NCBI GenBank assembly: GCA_005281725.1 | Contig: SSBO01000001.1 | Location: 5,502,399 to 5,566,398, forward strand | Length of the DNA stretch: 64,000 nucleotides | Source of the DNA: Wuchereria bancrofti | Lineage: Eukaryota; Nematoda; Chromadorea; Rhabditida; Onchocercidae | Direction of reading: 5' to 3' | Shown here: positions 39,484 to 51,306 of the stretch, one piece after another | How the letters are laid out: every line of letters starts with the position of its first letter | How positions within the stretch are numbered: the stretch's first letter is position 1 | Program-made: the position numbers and the translations under genes | Notes under the pieces: model-generated | What the model saw: the letters and a program-made list of their open reading frames with translations, nothing else | Told to the model about the DNA's origin: nothing | Databases searched by the model: none

Positions 39484-41582
39484 TTAACGAATTTTGGATG
39501 AGTATCGGTCGGCGGCAGCTTTTAACTTCATTTGTAGTTCACTAGTTTTCACCAAAGCTAAAGGTGTTTGCTTTTCCTAAAAAAATAAAAGTTTATGTAT
39601 GTTCCCATTGAACCAACCAAAAATCAACAATATATGATCGAAAGAAATATCCATTTAATCAGCAAAACTATGTAAATATCACCAAACTCACCAAACTCCT
39701 AAAATAAGCTTAGGAAACTAGAGTAAAACAATTTCGTCCAACACTGCCATAGAAGACAAAGATAATTCAGCCAATTCCAGCACTTAATTTGAAAATAATT
39801 GAAATATTTTCAAGTAAAATATACCTTATTTTCGAAATATAAATCAGCACCGTGTTCCACTAACAATATAGCGATATCTTCCCGTTGTTCTTCTACTGCC
39901 AAATGCCTATAATTCATTCCGAACGCTTGCAATGCTCTCATATCCTCTCTATTTAGGCAGTAAATAAGAACACTATCTCAAGTTCATTAATAAAGTCGAA
40001 ACAAACAAGGAAATACGATAGAAATTGGAAAATCAGGAGAACATTTTTGGGCACTTAAACAATATGAAAAGGAACATTTTCAGTCATATAAAGTATTGAG
40101 CGATTATCGCAGAGGTACAAATTACTTAGTGCAGAAACGAAGATCTAGAAAGAGTAACTGCATATATGAATAAGTAGAATTTATATAGATAAGACTTTCT
40201 TGGTCCAGTCAGTTGGAAAAAAGTTGAACTAACAAGGAAGCGTTGTCAGAATACAAAAAAAAAGAAAAAAAAAAATAAAAAGCAGAAGAAAAGACAACAC
40301 ACAAGCAGTCTAACAAAAATTAATTGAAGGAAAAATTCCCCAGTTCCTAAATGTATTTGGCAAACTTACAGTGCTGTACACCCAGCAGAATCGGTGAGAT
40401 TAATCCTTAAGCTTGGTTCGTTCAATAAAATAGGTACAATCTGAAGGCAACCATTTCATCAAGCTTTGTAATGAGAAAGATTACTTCATGTTCAATTAAG
40501 TTTAGTCACTCCATATGCTCACATTACTACGTCACTAACCTTTTCGTGACCTTGAGAAGCGGCTCGATGTAATGGTGTTGCTTGATAATTGTCCTGTGCA
40601 TTTACGTTTGCACCATTTTTCAATAAAATTGTCGTAATCTTAAACATTTAAATTTCAAATATAAACACTGATCACAAATTCAAACCTATAATTTAAGTTG
40701 TGCAAAACAAAACATCCTATTAAACGATTGAAATAATACAACGGCCGCATGCCAAATATTACCTGCGGTCTATTTTTACTTGCAGCATAATGTAGAGCAG
40801 TTTGTTTATTATTATTTGGAGTATTAACATCCACCAAGGGAAGAGTAACCAGATATCGAACCACTTCCAGTCGTCCAGCTGAACAGGCAATCATCAGTGG
40901 TGTCCAACCCATCTGTAGTTTTTAGTAAATTTAGGTCTTCTCTCATCACAGCATGTGTGGGTGACAGCAATCGCAAATAAAAACAAGTACGTAAGCAAGA
41001 TAATCTGGAACGATCTTTTATACAGCTCTCTGTGAATGAAATTATTGTACACATTTCCAGAAGACCTAATTCCCTTATGTCTGTATAGGTGCTTGTTTTA
41101 TAACATAATGACATTCGACAAAGGAACATTAACTTTGATAATTCAAAACTTACGTCATCCAACGCTATAGCGTCATCTTTTTGTTGCGATACACAGAACT
41201 GCACGATCTCTAAACAACCACCACTCGCTGCCCAATGAACTGCTATTCGACCAGACTAGAAGCAGATTTAACCACGACTTGTCAATAACATATAATTTAA
41301 TGAATTAGCATTAACAGAGCAGGAAACGTGAATCCTTTGAAATCCCGGGTTTTAATTCACTTATCGAGCTGAGGTAACAGGCTTAAGCTAGATCACCTCC
41401 ACAACAAATCTCCACGGGTACATTTAAATCATATAAGGGAAATTACTTACATCATCCTTCCCAGATCTTAAAGTGTCGTATTTCTGTAGCAACCGCTTCG
41501 CATCTTCTGCTTTATTCTTACGCAGCGATTCGATAAGCTCTGTCCGCGCCATTTCCAATGTTTTTGCGGGTTTTTCATACAT
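39484..41582 (-). CDS. PSMD10: gankyrin, 26S proteasome assembly chaperone (ankyrin repeats)
   Basis: Seven exons (41582-41451, 41255-41154, 40912-40763, 40638-40540, 40440-40370, 39906-39825, 39576-39484) give 242 residues; human PSMD10 has 226. The chaperone binds the proteasomal ATPase Rpt3 through ankyrin repeats during base assembly. Repeats are visible as GRIAVHWAASGGCLEIV, GWTPLMIACSAGRLEVV, TALHYAASKNRPQ, ATPLHRAASQGHEK, LHLAVEEQREDIA and a last ADLYFENKEKQTPLALV. ALHYAASKNR and the final ENKE-[KQ]TPL are close to gankyrin, which separates it from generic ankyrin proteins. A tttttaag acceptor eight bases before the ATG suggests trans-splicing. It starts 306 bp after the SEC20 stop, in the same direction. 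Confidence 0.92.
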
Positions 41583-41888
41583 TAGCTCACTTAAAAAAGA
41601 ATAATAACATAAGTTCCATGTCACTAATTTATAAATTCTTCTGGTGGTATGAAATTTCTCTTCCTTTATAAGCTCATTTTTCTTTTTATTCCATCTTCAA
41701 ACAACTGGCTAAAGGGTACAAGAGGCTTATTCCTCTTCAACATTTGTTACCATAAGATATATCAATATATCTATTAAAGCCAACAAAAATGGAGCATATC
41801 AGCTATATGGAGGAAATAGTTCAGAATCAACTTCATTCGGCATCAAAAGCATATTACAGTTATAGAGACTATTTCTATTCTGAGAACT

Positions 41889-43372
41889 TCAAAAAATAAT
41901 CGAAAGTACTCGTTTCCTTAGTATATATAATATAACAACAACATATAAGAATAAAGCAAAAGTTATCAAAATTTTGTCTGTGCATTCTCGCCTGCCATAC
42001 TTCGATATCAGCTTTCCACCACTCTGCAATTAAGAGCATCATCAGAATCCGATAAGCCTTACATAAAAAAATATCTAGAAAAATCAAAGCTATCAGCTTC
42101 TATTAATATTTCACGTTATTTTTTTTCTGTATCATTTCTTAAAGATACAGAAAAAATCATTCAACACTAATTTAAAAGGTTGAAAGTGATCACTTGTATG
42201 TGAGCGCCTATCGATGAATATTCAGATTCTGTATCTTTAAGAAGAAATGAGGAATGAATTAACGATGAGGTTGTGTCTTCGGATAACTTCAGCTGATCGC
42301 TCATTTTTGTCACCAGTGATGCAAGACTTTCTGTTGCCTCAAAATAAAACAAATCCCTAATTTAGAAAAGTATAAACAAAAGTTTCATAACTTAGCTATA
42401 TTTTTTGAGTCCGACTAAAGCTCTCGAACTTGAGCAATTCAACTGTACATATCTGACTTGTTTTAGAAAGATTTAAGAATTGATTTTCTTACAATTTACT
42501 AAGCAAAAAGACAAAAAAGTACTTGAAAAATACTTTCAAGGTTTGTGTTTTCAAGTTTTCAGCACGCCTTCTACGGTTTCTGAATTCAATGTCCTGAGAA
42601 TCATCACCACCTTGCAATAAATAATTGCGCGACTGTTCTTCTATAACATTTCCTCACAGATATACTGATTTATAGAATGTATAAAACTTTTTTATGAGAA
42701 CTCAAAGTCTTCTGGAAAAAGATCGCTCACCCATGACTTTTAAAAATTCAAAAATTGCTTGACGAAGCATTTGGCGATTTTTTTCTAATTCATTCCGATG
42801 TTCTTTCACTTGAGTCAATAATTCGATACGATCATTTCGAAAACTTATCTAAATATGTATATCATTGGATAATAATATTCAGAAAAATAACAAACGAATA
42901 AAAATGAATTTTATATAGCGAGGCAAAAGGTAGGTTACCTTGTTTGCGAATTTCTCTAAGGCATTAATTAAATGAGCAAGTTTGGCCATTTGTTCCTTAA
43001 TATCTCGAGTACATTGGGCTATTTCTTTCTGTGACATGAAGTTTTGCTGCCTTAACAAAAAGGGACACAAATATATTATATCGCTCAAAATATGAATTGT
43101 ATGGATCACATAAGAAACATACCAGAATCTCTTCAGTCTCAACTTCTCAGCTTCATTTCGTTATTTAATAAATATATAAAACATTGCAAGTTGTTCACGA
43201 GCTTACTTCGAAACATAAGATTTATACTACACACTCAAACTTAACTAATCCAAGAATACACTTCACCAATACAGACTAACCTAATTCCTTCGATATGGTT
43301 TTTCACAGCAATATCGGCCTTAAGAATATCTTGCTGGTAAACTTGCAACTGCGCAAGATTCAAATTTTGCAT
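41889..43372 (-). CDS. BNIP1: SEC20/BNIP1 Golgi-ER SNARE
   Basis: Six exons (43372-43281, 43050-42939, 42848-42731, 42640-42534, 42337-42194, 42023-41889) give 235 residues; human BNIP1 has 228. Sec20 is an ER-resident Qb-SNARE for retrograde Golgi-to-ER vesicle fusion. Early helices (YQQDILKADIAVKN, QMAKLAHLINALEKF) precede the family motif NYLLQGGDD. The SNARE helix follows (SLASLVTKMSDQLKLSEDT through SEYSSIGAHIQ). The C-terminal anchor is KLISKYGRRECTDKILITFA, a Val/Leu-rich span (about 209-226) and a short basic tail. A good acceptor inside what looks like an open frame (ttaattgcag) sets the last exon. The ag lies directly before the ATG, as in trans-spliced genes. It begins 399 bp after the COX17 stop. 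Confidence 0.93.
42115..42154. repeat. perfect hairpin in SEC20 last intron
   Basis: A 14-base stem (attttttctgtatc and its reverse complement) encloses the 10-base loop atttcttaaa. The right arm with part of the loop is also a near copy, in opposite orientation, of coding sequence in exon 5 of the same gene (42227-42247). Confidence 0.75.
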
Positions 43373-43771
43373 CTTCAAGTGTGAGAGAAGACTTTCCGAG
43401 AACAGAATACGGTTTATTTCTTCTTGTACAAAATTTATACGAAACTACTGACGTAAATCGAATTGTAAGAAATTTAATTTATTTCTTCAACAGTTATATA
43501 CTGAAATCAAAGTTTAGCGTCCCGTAATTCTTTGCGACGATGTTCGCAATTCTCTGCAAATTTTGAAAAAAAAACTGAGGGGTTTAAATTTTACTTTCTG
43601 ACAAACAACTGTCAAGAGACAAAGTGGAAAACCACACGGACGAATCAAATATATGCGAATGCTATTTTACAATTTATGCAATTTCTATAATTTTTCAAAA
43701 CTTCACTAAATATCTATGGTCAAATAAGAAATAAAGATTCCTAAACATAAGTCGACAATGACAACAACAAA

Positions 43772-44428
43772 CTACACTTCATAACCATACTGTCTCATGC
43801 ACTTCTTGTGAGCTTCTATCAGTTCTCCGCAATGTTCTTCACCGAACAAAATCATACATTCATCTCTGGCCTGAAAATTTAAAAATACCAAAATTATCGA
43901 ACTAAAGAAGTACCATTAACAGACTTTACTATCTCAAGAGTCATTCAGCCTTGTAACATGATAGGTTGATTAACAGCACTGCGATAGTATTAGATAGACT
44001 TCCTAAAGTACTCCATATTATTTCATACCATTTCATAATGCCAATCTTTGATTTTGCATTCAATAGATTCCTTTGTTTTACAGATTTTTATTAACCCCTA
44101 CAAATTTTTATTCAGAATCAAACTTCCGCTGACTTCAAGTAAATTCCACTTTTTTACTCTGTACTAACACTTAATTTACTCTCTCTCTCTCTCTATACAG
44201 TCAACTTGAAAGCTATATAAAAGTAAATACAATGAAAAGTGTCTATTAGTCAAGTCAGTGCTAAATTAGTAAAATGTGCACTATCAGAAATTTAAAAACT
44301 GCTCATATTTCAGACATACATATTTCAGGTAAATTAACCTTTTTAGTTTCTGGACAAGCGCAACACGGCTTGGGCTTTTTCAAATCATTATCTTTCGACG
44401 ATATCAAACAACCCTTACCGTCACTCAT
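43772..44428 (-). CDS. COX17: COX17 mitochondrial copper chaperone
   Basis: Two exons (44428-44339 and 43870-43772, phase 0) give 62 residues; human COX17 has 63. Cox17 carries Cu(I) in the intermembrane space to Sco1 and Cox11 for cytochrome c oxidase assembly. The copper-binding [10 protein letters not shown] (Cys22, Cys23, Cys25) is complete. The twin CX9C pairs are intact at Cys25/Cys35 and Cys44/Cys54, with [15 protein letters not shown] matching the family. An acceptor (ttttatag) abuts the ATG, as in trans-spliced genes. It is the first gene of the same-strand run COX17-SEC20-PSMD10-four-span protein. Confidence 0.97.
44179..44192. repeat. (CT)7 microsatellite
   Basis: A short CT dinucleotide run upstream (minus-strand sense) of the exon 2 side of COX17, inside its intron. 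Confidence 0.75.
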
Positions 44429-46143
44429 CTATAAAACAGGATTTAGGTAAATGTTTACTGGGTTAGACTGATATTACATAAATTAATATACATCAGCCTT
44501 TGCAAACTTCAACCACTGACTCACATATCTGACGATATGTAAGCTACACAGTTTGCGTCCTATTCATTGTTTTGCAGATCATTATAATTGCACAGCTCGA
44601 CTGTATCAACTCACATACATTATAAGTCATAGCACAATTAATCAGAACTAAGTACACTCTACCCAATATTTCACGCACATTTATGAACTCAGTATGTTAT
44701 ACAGCATCTATGAGCTACGCAAAAACGTTCGTCAAATAAAAGTAACCCACAAGGTAACGAATGAATCAACCACTCAGAAATGATGCTAAAAAAATTCTAG
44801 TCCAGCAATCCCACTTCTTTATTTGACAGACAACCATTTTAATTGTAAATAACTCCAATTCCTGAAGTTATATTAAAGAAGTAATCAGATGTTCATGAAA
44901 TGAGCAAAAATCTTCCAAGGGGAAATCACTTTACTGAAGTATTTATTATGCAGTTATGCAAAAACATACAGGCAATGAAAAGAATCGGAAAAACATTTAT
45001 ATGAACCACTGCTGAAATATCCAAAATCCTAACAATACGAAACTGAGGCTCACAAACATCAAATGCTAGATAATTATAAAATTAAACGAGGCAACCAAGT
45101 GGAGGGATTCTAGTGGCATTACGAAACAGAAAACTTGGACTGAAGCAAAAATATTAGTCGAAAACAGTAGTAGCTAAAAATAACAAAAGTAGCCTGATCA
45201 TTTTTCGAAAACAATACCAATACTAATGAGTTCTGACAATATTCAAATATAAAAATACAGACTTTTAATGAGCAACAAAAGGTACCTTTTTATAATGCTC
45301 ACCTTATTTCAATAACGAGATAAATAAAAACACTAGTAATTCGATTGATAATTATAATTTCTTTAAAAAAAGGTTCCTCTAAATGGAAATATCAGAACAA
45401 TATTTGAAAGACTTCCATGCAAGATGATACTTCCTTGAAAAAATACAATGCAGAAACTCTTGGAATGGACAGCAATCAGATTACAGTTTTCAATGACACA
45501 AAGGGACATATTTCCGGGGACAGAAATGCGATAAAAATGTCAGTGGCACATAGAATAGTGAGATAGAAATCTGAGGTCCCGCACCGACATGAAAATTATC
45601 GTTCAGCTATTTAAGACTCAACGATAGCCTAAATATAAAGAAAGGTACAGAAAAGTGTTTATAAAGATTTTGATAAAGTATTAGCAAATAATATAAAGTT
45701 GTGAAACTGGCAAAAAAAAAACCAAAGTTATTTTTATCTTGTTTGCAAATCCAAACCAAGCAATTTTTCCCTGCCAAGAAGACAGTACCATCGATTTCGT
45801 TCCACCTAAAAATCATTTCAACAAACTTGAATTCAAAACTTAGCTTCTAAATTCTAATTACCCCGTTCATTTCTTAATAATTTATAAGACTATATTAAAA
45901 CTTACACTTCACAGACACTCTGCAAATAAAACAAAAAATAAGACCTAAATTTGAAGTTTTAAATCTGAATGAATATAATGCAAACGCCACGAAACTTTGT
46001 AATGTCTTCAAACGGAACTACCTTCGAAATCCGCGATTAAAAATCATGGTCAGACAAAAATACGATTGAAGATAGTCACTTTTGAGATGAAAGATGAAAA
46101 TGACCTGCGTAACTGCACCATATAATATACGATAAAAAATATT
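44429..46143. other. gap between COX17 start and UBE2K stop
   Basis: About 1.7 kb, both neighbours on the minus strand. This is longer than the gaps inside the COX17 run, so a promoter for that run probably lies here. No coding frame is called; the minus-strand frame at 45607-45816 is Phe/Leu-rich and unsupported. Confidence 0.5.
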
Positions 46144-47705
46144 TTATCCAAAAACATAATCAGTGGCTCTCGACAAATCCCACCAATTGCAGCTTAGTGC
46201 TGAGATAGCGTCCTCCTGCAAGACTTATAATTAGAAAGAAAAATAAATCCGAGGCTTGAAAATCTGAACTTCGCAGTTTTCTATCCTGACCACTTCAACT
46301 TTTATGAATTTGACCTGCTTGACTCCCATATCTTTGAGTTTGTCGATTTTGTTCCAGAACTCGTCATCCCGCTTACCTTCGGCTTTGGCATAATGCTGCG
46401 CCCAAAATCGAGCCGTTCGCTAAAATTAACAATTTACAAACCCGAAAAGTCAAGTCTGTAAATTAATGATTTTGTATTACAACTAATTATTAACCAACTT
46501 TGTAAAGCTGTGCATTGTCCATGTATTGCCTAGCAACAACAGCATCTTGTGGGTCATTTGGTTCCGGCAAAGTTAACAGTGCCTGAATACTCAGTAACAC
46601 GGTACGCAAAGTTAGGGAAGCGGCCCTGAAAAAAGCTTGAGTTACCAGTTATTCGAAATCAAAAACCTGAAGCAATAAAGCCTAGGGTAGGGAAAATCCT
46701 CACTCAGTAAGCAAGTCATTTACAGAACTATTTCTAATTCTAAAATTTGTTTACAAAACTAATTCCAATTCTAGAGAATTTCGTTTATCGAATTTAACAT
46801 AGCGGGAAAAACAAAGAAAGGCTAAAATTTTCGGGTAGCACCAAAAACGTACCATTGCTCTTTTAATATATCAAGACAAATTGTCCCAGTCTGGGAGCTG
46901 ATGTTGGGATGCCAAATTTTTGTAATAAATTTGCACTGCAAACAAATACCAGATATTCATTCAACAATTAAAGGATAAAATGCGCACATTAAATATTTTC
47001 GCATTAATAGCAAATTTTTGAAACTAGCCACGATATGAAAACATTATTCCTCGATGAGTGTAACGAGAAAAACCAATCTTGTGTTTCAATGATTTATTGA
47101 AAAAGAGAAGATCGAAATAGGGTTGAACACCTCCAACCATTTCTATCGTCACTGACCGAACAATTAGATTACTTTAAGAAAAAAAAACTGAGTTTGAATA
47201 ATAGAAATAGCTTTACAACTTTTGAAATAAAACTCACTACAGGTGGCTGGAAAGGATATTCGTCTGGAATTGTGATATCCAAAGCGTAAGTACCACCTTC
47301 GTATGGACTATCTGGTGGGCCTCGTATCTCTCCACGTATTTTTGTCAACGAGTCATTTCGAATTTCAATCATTACGCCCGTCTCAGCTAGCTGAAAGCTT
47401 AATATAAAGCGTTCGAACTTCAAAGTTTTCTGTAAAGCGAAAAATTCTTACCTAGAGTCTGTCGAAAACAGCAAAAGAGCTTCGACACGACCATCCTTTT
47501 TGTTCTAAATACTGTCTCACTCAATACACTTGTCACTTTCTTTAGTTATTCCAGTTACTATGCCATATGTGGAAATAATATGGAAGGAGTTTTCAGGTTA
47601 AAAACATTGGCACAAATATTTTGAACCAAAGGGACAAACTTCTTTATTAGTGATGATTTCTTTGCACTCGCGCTGTACACGTGAAAAAGCGATATTCTGA
47701 GACAT
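46144..47705 (-). CDS. UBE2K: ubiquitin-conjugating enzyme E2 K (UBC-20 type)
   Basis: Six exons (47705-47640, 47390-47241, 46935-46853, 46625-46499, 46419-46315, 46215-46144) give exactly 200 residues, the length of human UBE2K. The enzyme makes K48-linked ubiquitin chains. The UBC fold shows [17 protein letters not shown], the [10 protein letters not shown] motif, KIWHPNISS and the active-site loop [11 protein letters not shown] with catalytic Cys92. [12 protein letters not shown] is typical of the family. The C-terminal UBA domain, which defines this E2 class, reads [16 protein letters not shown] followed by [20 protein letters not shown]. An acceptor (gcttttcag) about 30 bases before the ATG may receive a leader. 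Confidence 0.96.
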
Positions 47706-48210
47706 TGTGACAATGGCCTGGTCTGGATTGATCGACTGAAAAGCAATTGGTTTCAATTTAAATGTTTGCAAAGAGAGAACTTAATTTGGTGACGTGAAAT
47801 AGTTTGGATAGACTTAAGAATGGTGAAGAAGAAACTTGCAGAAACTTCTTGCTATCCCCAGTTAAACACTCGTTCCATCCGTTGTAGTAACCATGAATCT
47901 GAAGTCCACCCAACAGCAGTCCATGTCCATACCTACACAATAGCTACCAACCAAGACGCAACAACGACACTATGTCCAGCTACCCCTCAACTCACAATTT
48001 TCACGAAAATGTCGCTCTCTTCTCACAAGGCCGCGAGACAGTTGTGAAATGAAAATCTTAAAATTTGCGTAGAATTAGTTGAATTGCAGAAGTCGTTGGT
48101 TTATTCTGGTTAATGTTGTTTGTTGTTTGGATTGACTTCGAGTGATGCTTTTTTTGTTCGTCAATTGATTTCGAGTGATTTTGCACACTTGTTCAGTGAT
48201 TCCAGTTAGA
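47706..48210. promoter_or_regulatory. upstream region of UBE2K and of a possible small gene
   Basis: About 500 bp in a head-to-head arrangement. The plus-strand frame at 47820-48047 is antisense to this upstream region, and it lacks a supported start and splice signals. No defined promoter motif was seen. Confidence 0.4.
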
Positions 48211-48396
48211 ATGGGCAAGTCAGCGAGAAAGAGGGAAACAAGTTGCGTGAACGAAGAACGAAGATGGAAGGCGCTCGAGGAGAAGTCGAATCTAAGAAAG
48301 AAATGTTGGATATTTGGTGTTACTCTTACGGGTTCGTGCTATTCTTATTCCTTCCTCGATTTCTTAATGGTTAAATATGGTGCCAGTGATCTCTGA
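48211..48396 (+). CDS. possible small basic protein, unrecognised
   Basis: A single open frame of about 61 codons starts at ATG 48211, six bases after an acceptor-like ttccag. The N-terminal half is strongly charged (MGKSARKRETSC, then NEERRWKALEEKSNLRKKCW), which is unusual for chance frames in this AT-rich DNA. The second half is hydrophobic (VTLTGSCYSYSFLDFL). A donor within GGATATTTG/gtgtta might end exon 1 early. I know no homologue. The support is composition, start context and divergence from UBE2K. Confidence 0.35.
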   Translation: MGKSARKRETSCVNEERRWKALEEKSNLRKKCWIFGVTLTGSCYSYSFLDFLMVKYGASDL

Positions 48397-49145
48397 CACT
48401 TCAAAGATATAGTAAGTGCTAAATTGTTGATCGAAGAGGACTATATCTCGTGATCCACAATTGCCTGCATAACTGTAACTTCCAAACAAGGAAGAAAATC
48501 AACACGATGCAGTTGTACATATGCATAATTAGAGAGAGTCTTGTATATACATAGAGAGAGAGAGTCATATATAAGAGCATTGTCGTTCGTCCTTTTTACG
48601 TAATTTTTATGGATTGACATATGCTTTATCAGCATCTGGCCATGATACATTTTCAAATGTTGAAAGACTTATTTTTGCAAATTTTTTGTTATGGCTGACA
48701 ACAAATTTTTTTTTTTTGAGAATTTGACAAACGATACAACATTTAACACTAGTGTTTTTGTCGCCAAAATCTAGTTTGAAAAAAAGTTTTAGCACTTTCT
48801 AGACTTTTTTATTTTATTCTGTTGGTTACTACAATTGGAATTTTTTTCTCTTCCTTGATTAGATTTTATGATAGACTGCAATGAAATAGACACTGATGAC
48901 GGTTCTTTATATTTATGCAGACCTTAATAATCGCTATATATATGTTAACAAATGCAGAAAATATTTTTGTACAGTCGTATTATTAACAAGTTTGAATTTT
49001 AGCGTTATGTTTTCAGCGTTATGTTTCTTATCTGAAAACCAGTTTTGAAGCAATTCTCTCTTAAAAAAATGAGAAAGCTGTTCTGAAAAAAAATGAGTAT
49101 TGATTAGTGCTTTAAAAAAACATAGTGTTGCAGCAAAAATAGATC
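48397..49145. other. gap with no recognised gene
   Basis: About 750 bp of AT-rich sequence with a short AG run (48553-48564) and a T run near 48710. The minus-strand frames here have no protein character. Confidence 0.55.
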
Positions 49146-51306
49146 TTAAAAAACCGAAATGAGCAATTTTGCTCCCGAAAAACGTTCGGCACATGTAACG
49201 TCTGGAAAGCTTCTTTTATGTTGTTGTTCTAAAGATTTTAAATGGGAATTCTGGGTTTTTAGAAAAAATACTTGCCTTTCTTTTGTTTTTTTGATGTTTG
49301 GCTTATAGCATCCAGCAAAAGTCGTGTTCATCCGCCGGAAAAATAGTTCAATTTCCTGAAGTTTTATTCCTATTTCTAACACATTCTGATTTTAACGAAC
49401 TGGACAAAATAGTCAGAAAAATAATACGTTAACCTGCTGTTTTGGTAGACTTGTTTTCTCGATGTTTTCGCGATAGAAGTCCTTGATTTTATCAGTTAAC
49501 TCAAGCCTTCTTAATTTTTCCATTGCTCTGCAATCATTTCTATTTTTATAGGGATTATATTTATACATAGACGGGAAATCATTCTTCCTATTACATAAAT
49601 GAGTTTGAAGTAAATGCAGTGACTTAATGTAGTTATGATATTTACTTTGGTATGTTAACTGATTTCCCCATAGGTACTTCAAGTTCATTTGAATTGTAAA
49701 AATTTTCTTAAAATTGATTACGAAGTAGTAACCTTCTTTGTGCTTGGCTCAAACTGTGGATTATTTCTTTGAGAGCGCCGGGCACATCATTTGCATTATT
49801 CCATTTGTCATATTCCACGAACATGTCTGAGTCGTCTAATTTGTTTTTGATAAAATCATTAATAAGCTTCGGTTCATTGTTATCTGTGGCCTGCTGCAGG
49901 TGTTCTAATTCCGTCGCACCACAGCGATCCAATACCGCTCGAACACATTTGGGTTCATTTGCATAGCATTCAAATTTGTCGTTTTTTCTACTGAACGAAG
50001 AATAAGTTTTTCTTCATCATATGCATGTCTTTTTACATGAGTTACAATTAGTTTAACAATAGTTGGAAATGCATATTTCCGGAAGTTCCAAGCAAAAAGT
50101 GGCTGGTGGTCTAAGCTTCGTTCTCTATTTGATTGGAGGGATCAGGAGGGCTATTAAATTAGATGTACAGCACTGCCAAAGTTTGCTGTACCATAGTTGA
50201 AACTCGAACTGTAGGTAAAAAAATGGTTCGTTTGAGATGTTATGACGATTTTAGTATTTAAGCTTATTAAGATTTACTGTACTACTATTGCATGGCACAT
50301 TTTTTGTTAGATGTTAAGTGGATATGTGTGAAAACTTACTCAAATAGCTTCCTGATTATATTCCATAGCCAAATTAAAATATTTTCTTCTGCTTCTTTCT
50401 GCGCAAGTTTCTCGCTGTAGTATTCTAGAATGGCGTATTGGTCGATTTGCGGTAATTCTTGTTCAACTTTCGTGTTCCACAGAGCACAAATAATGCTATA
50501 TATGGTGGCATTCTGGAATTTTGAGGTATTTAAGAGGAAAGATGAGAGACCAAAAGGTTAGAACTTAGAGAAAAAGAAAAGGAGATTTACCCGATATGCT
50601 TCAGCGTATTTAAATTGTTCTTGCGTGAGATTCAGTGATAGAGCTGCCTTCAATTCATTAATGTCGGCATCAAAATTTCCCGGAGCTTTTTGTGCATTAT
50701 CTACGAGACTCTTCAGAGCTTTATCTTTTGTTTTAAACAACTGCAAATTCAAATGTAGAACCAATTTCTGGTTCGAGTTAAAGATTGACTTTATAAAAAT
50801 TCTGGACCTTTATATTGCATTGTATTAGAGCTAAAGAAGAAGCTTATAAAACAGTGTAAATAACTACGGAAAAGTGTCGGACGCTTACATCTGCATGATA
50901 CGCAGGTACAATAATTGTTTTTAAAATCCTTTTGCAAGTCTGCATAGATGAGAGTTGATGATAAATTGTTAAAAATAATAAGATGAATATGTTTTTGTTG
51001 TGGCGTAAATTGAAACAAAATACCGTGAAAAATACCTTCTTGGGTAAACATCTACTCTTTTAGTGTTTGTGTAATCCAAAGAATAATTATCTTGATTTCT
51101 TTATTGCTAACTTACTTCAGCTCGTTTACGATCAATCATGACTTTGAGCGAAGCGTAATTTTTTTCGCATAGATACCTATCCAACATTGCACTTTCTGTA
51201 GTGCTCAAGTTATTTAACAAATGAAGAATCAGATTTGACGAGCTGATAATTGTATCGTTGTTCAACTGTCTCTCCTTTGAAATTTCAACTGGTGAAGCTG
51301 TTGTCA
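49146..51306 (-). CDS. unrecognised alpha-helical protein, N-terminus unresolved
   Basis: Six exons (51306-51116, 50740-50591, 50512-50340, 49990-49733, 49527-49434, 49385-49146) join in phase to at least 368 residues with good GT-AG sites throughout. The product is rich in Leu, Glu, Lys and Asn and looks helical (NLILHLLNNLSTTES, DINELKAALSLNLTQEQF, YSEKLAQKEAEENILIWLW, NDFIKNKLDDSD, QEIELFFRRMN). Five Cys residues cluster in the second half (FECYANEPKC, DRCG, AGCYKPN, VTC). No signal peptide, enzyme motif or known domain is evident. The first exon listed begins in phase 1, so upstream exons must exist; candidates are at 52213-52249 and 52064-52140, but they do not all fit one phase. The last exon reads through a possible 21-base intron. 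It may be nematode-specific. Confidence 0.6.

Noticed and set aside
40824..41204. 126-codon minus-strand frame
   Set aside because: It overlaps PSMD10 exons 2 and 3 in part-correct frame but runs through an intron; only 41255-41154 and 40912-40763 are exonic.
41875..42087. 70-codon minus-strand frame overlapping SEC20
   Set aside because: The true SEC20 last exon uses another frame from 42023 that gives the SNARE anchor; the listed frame does not match the family.
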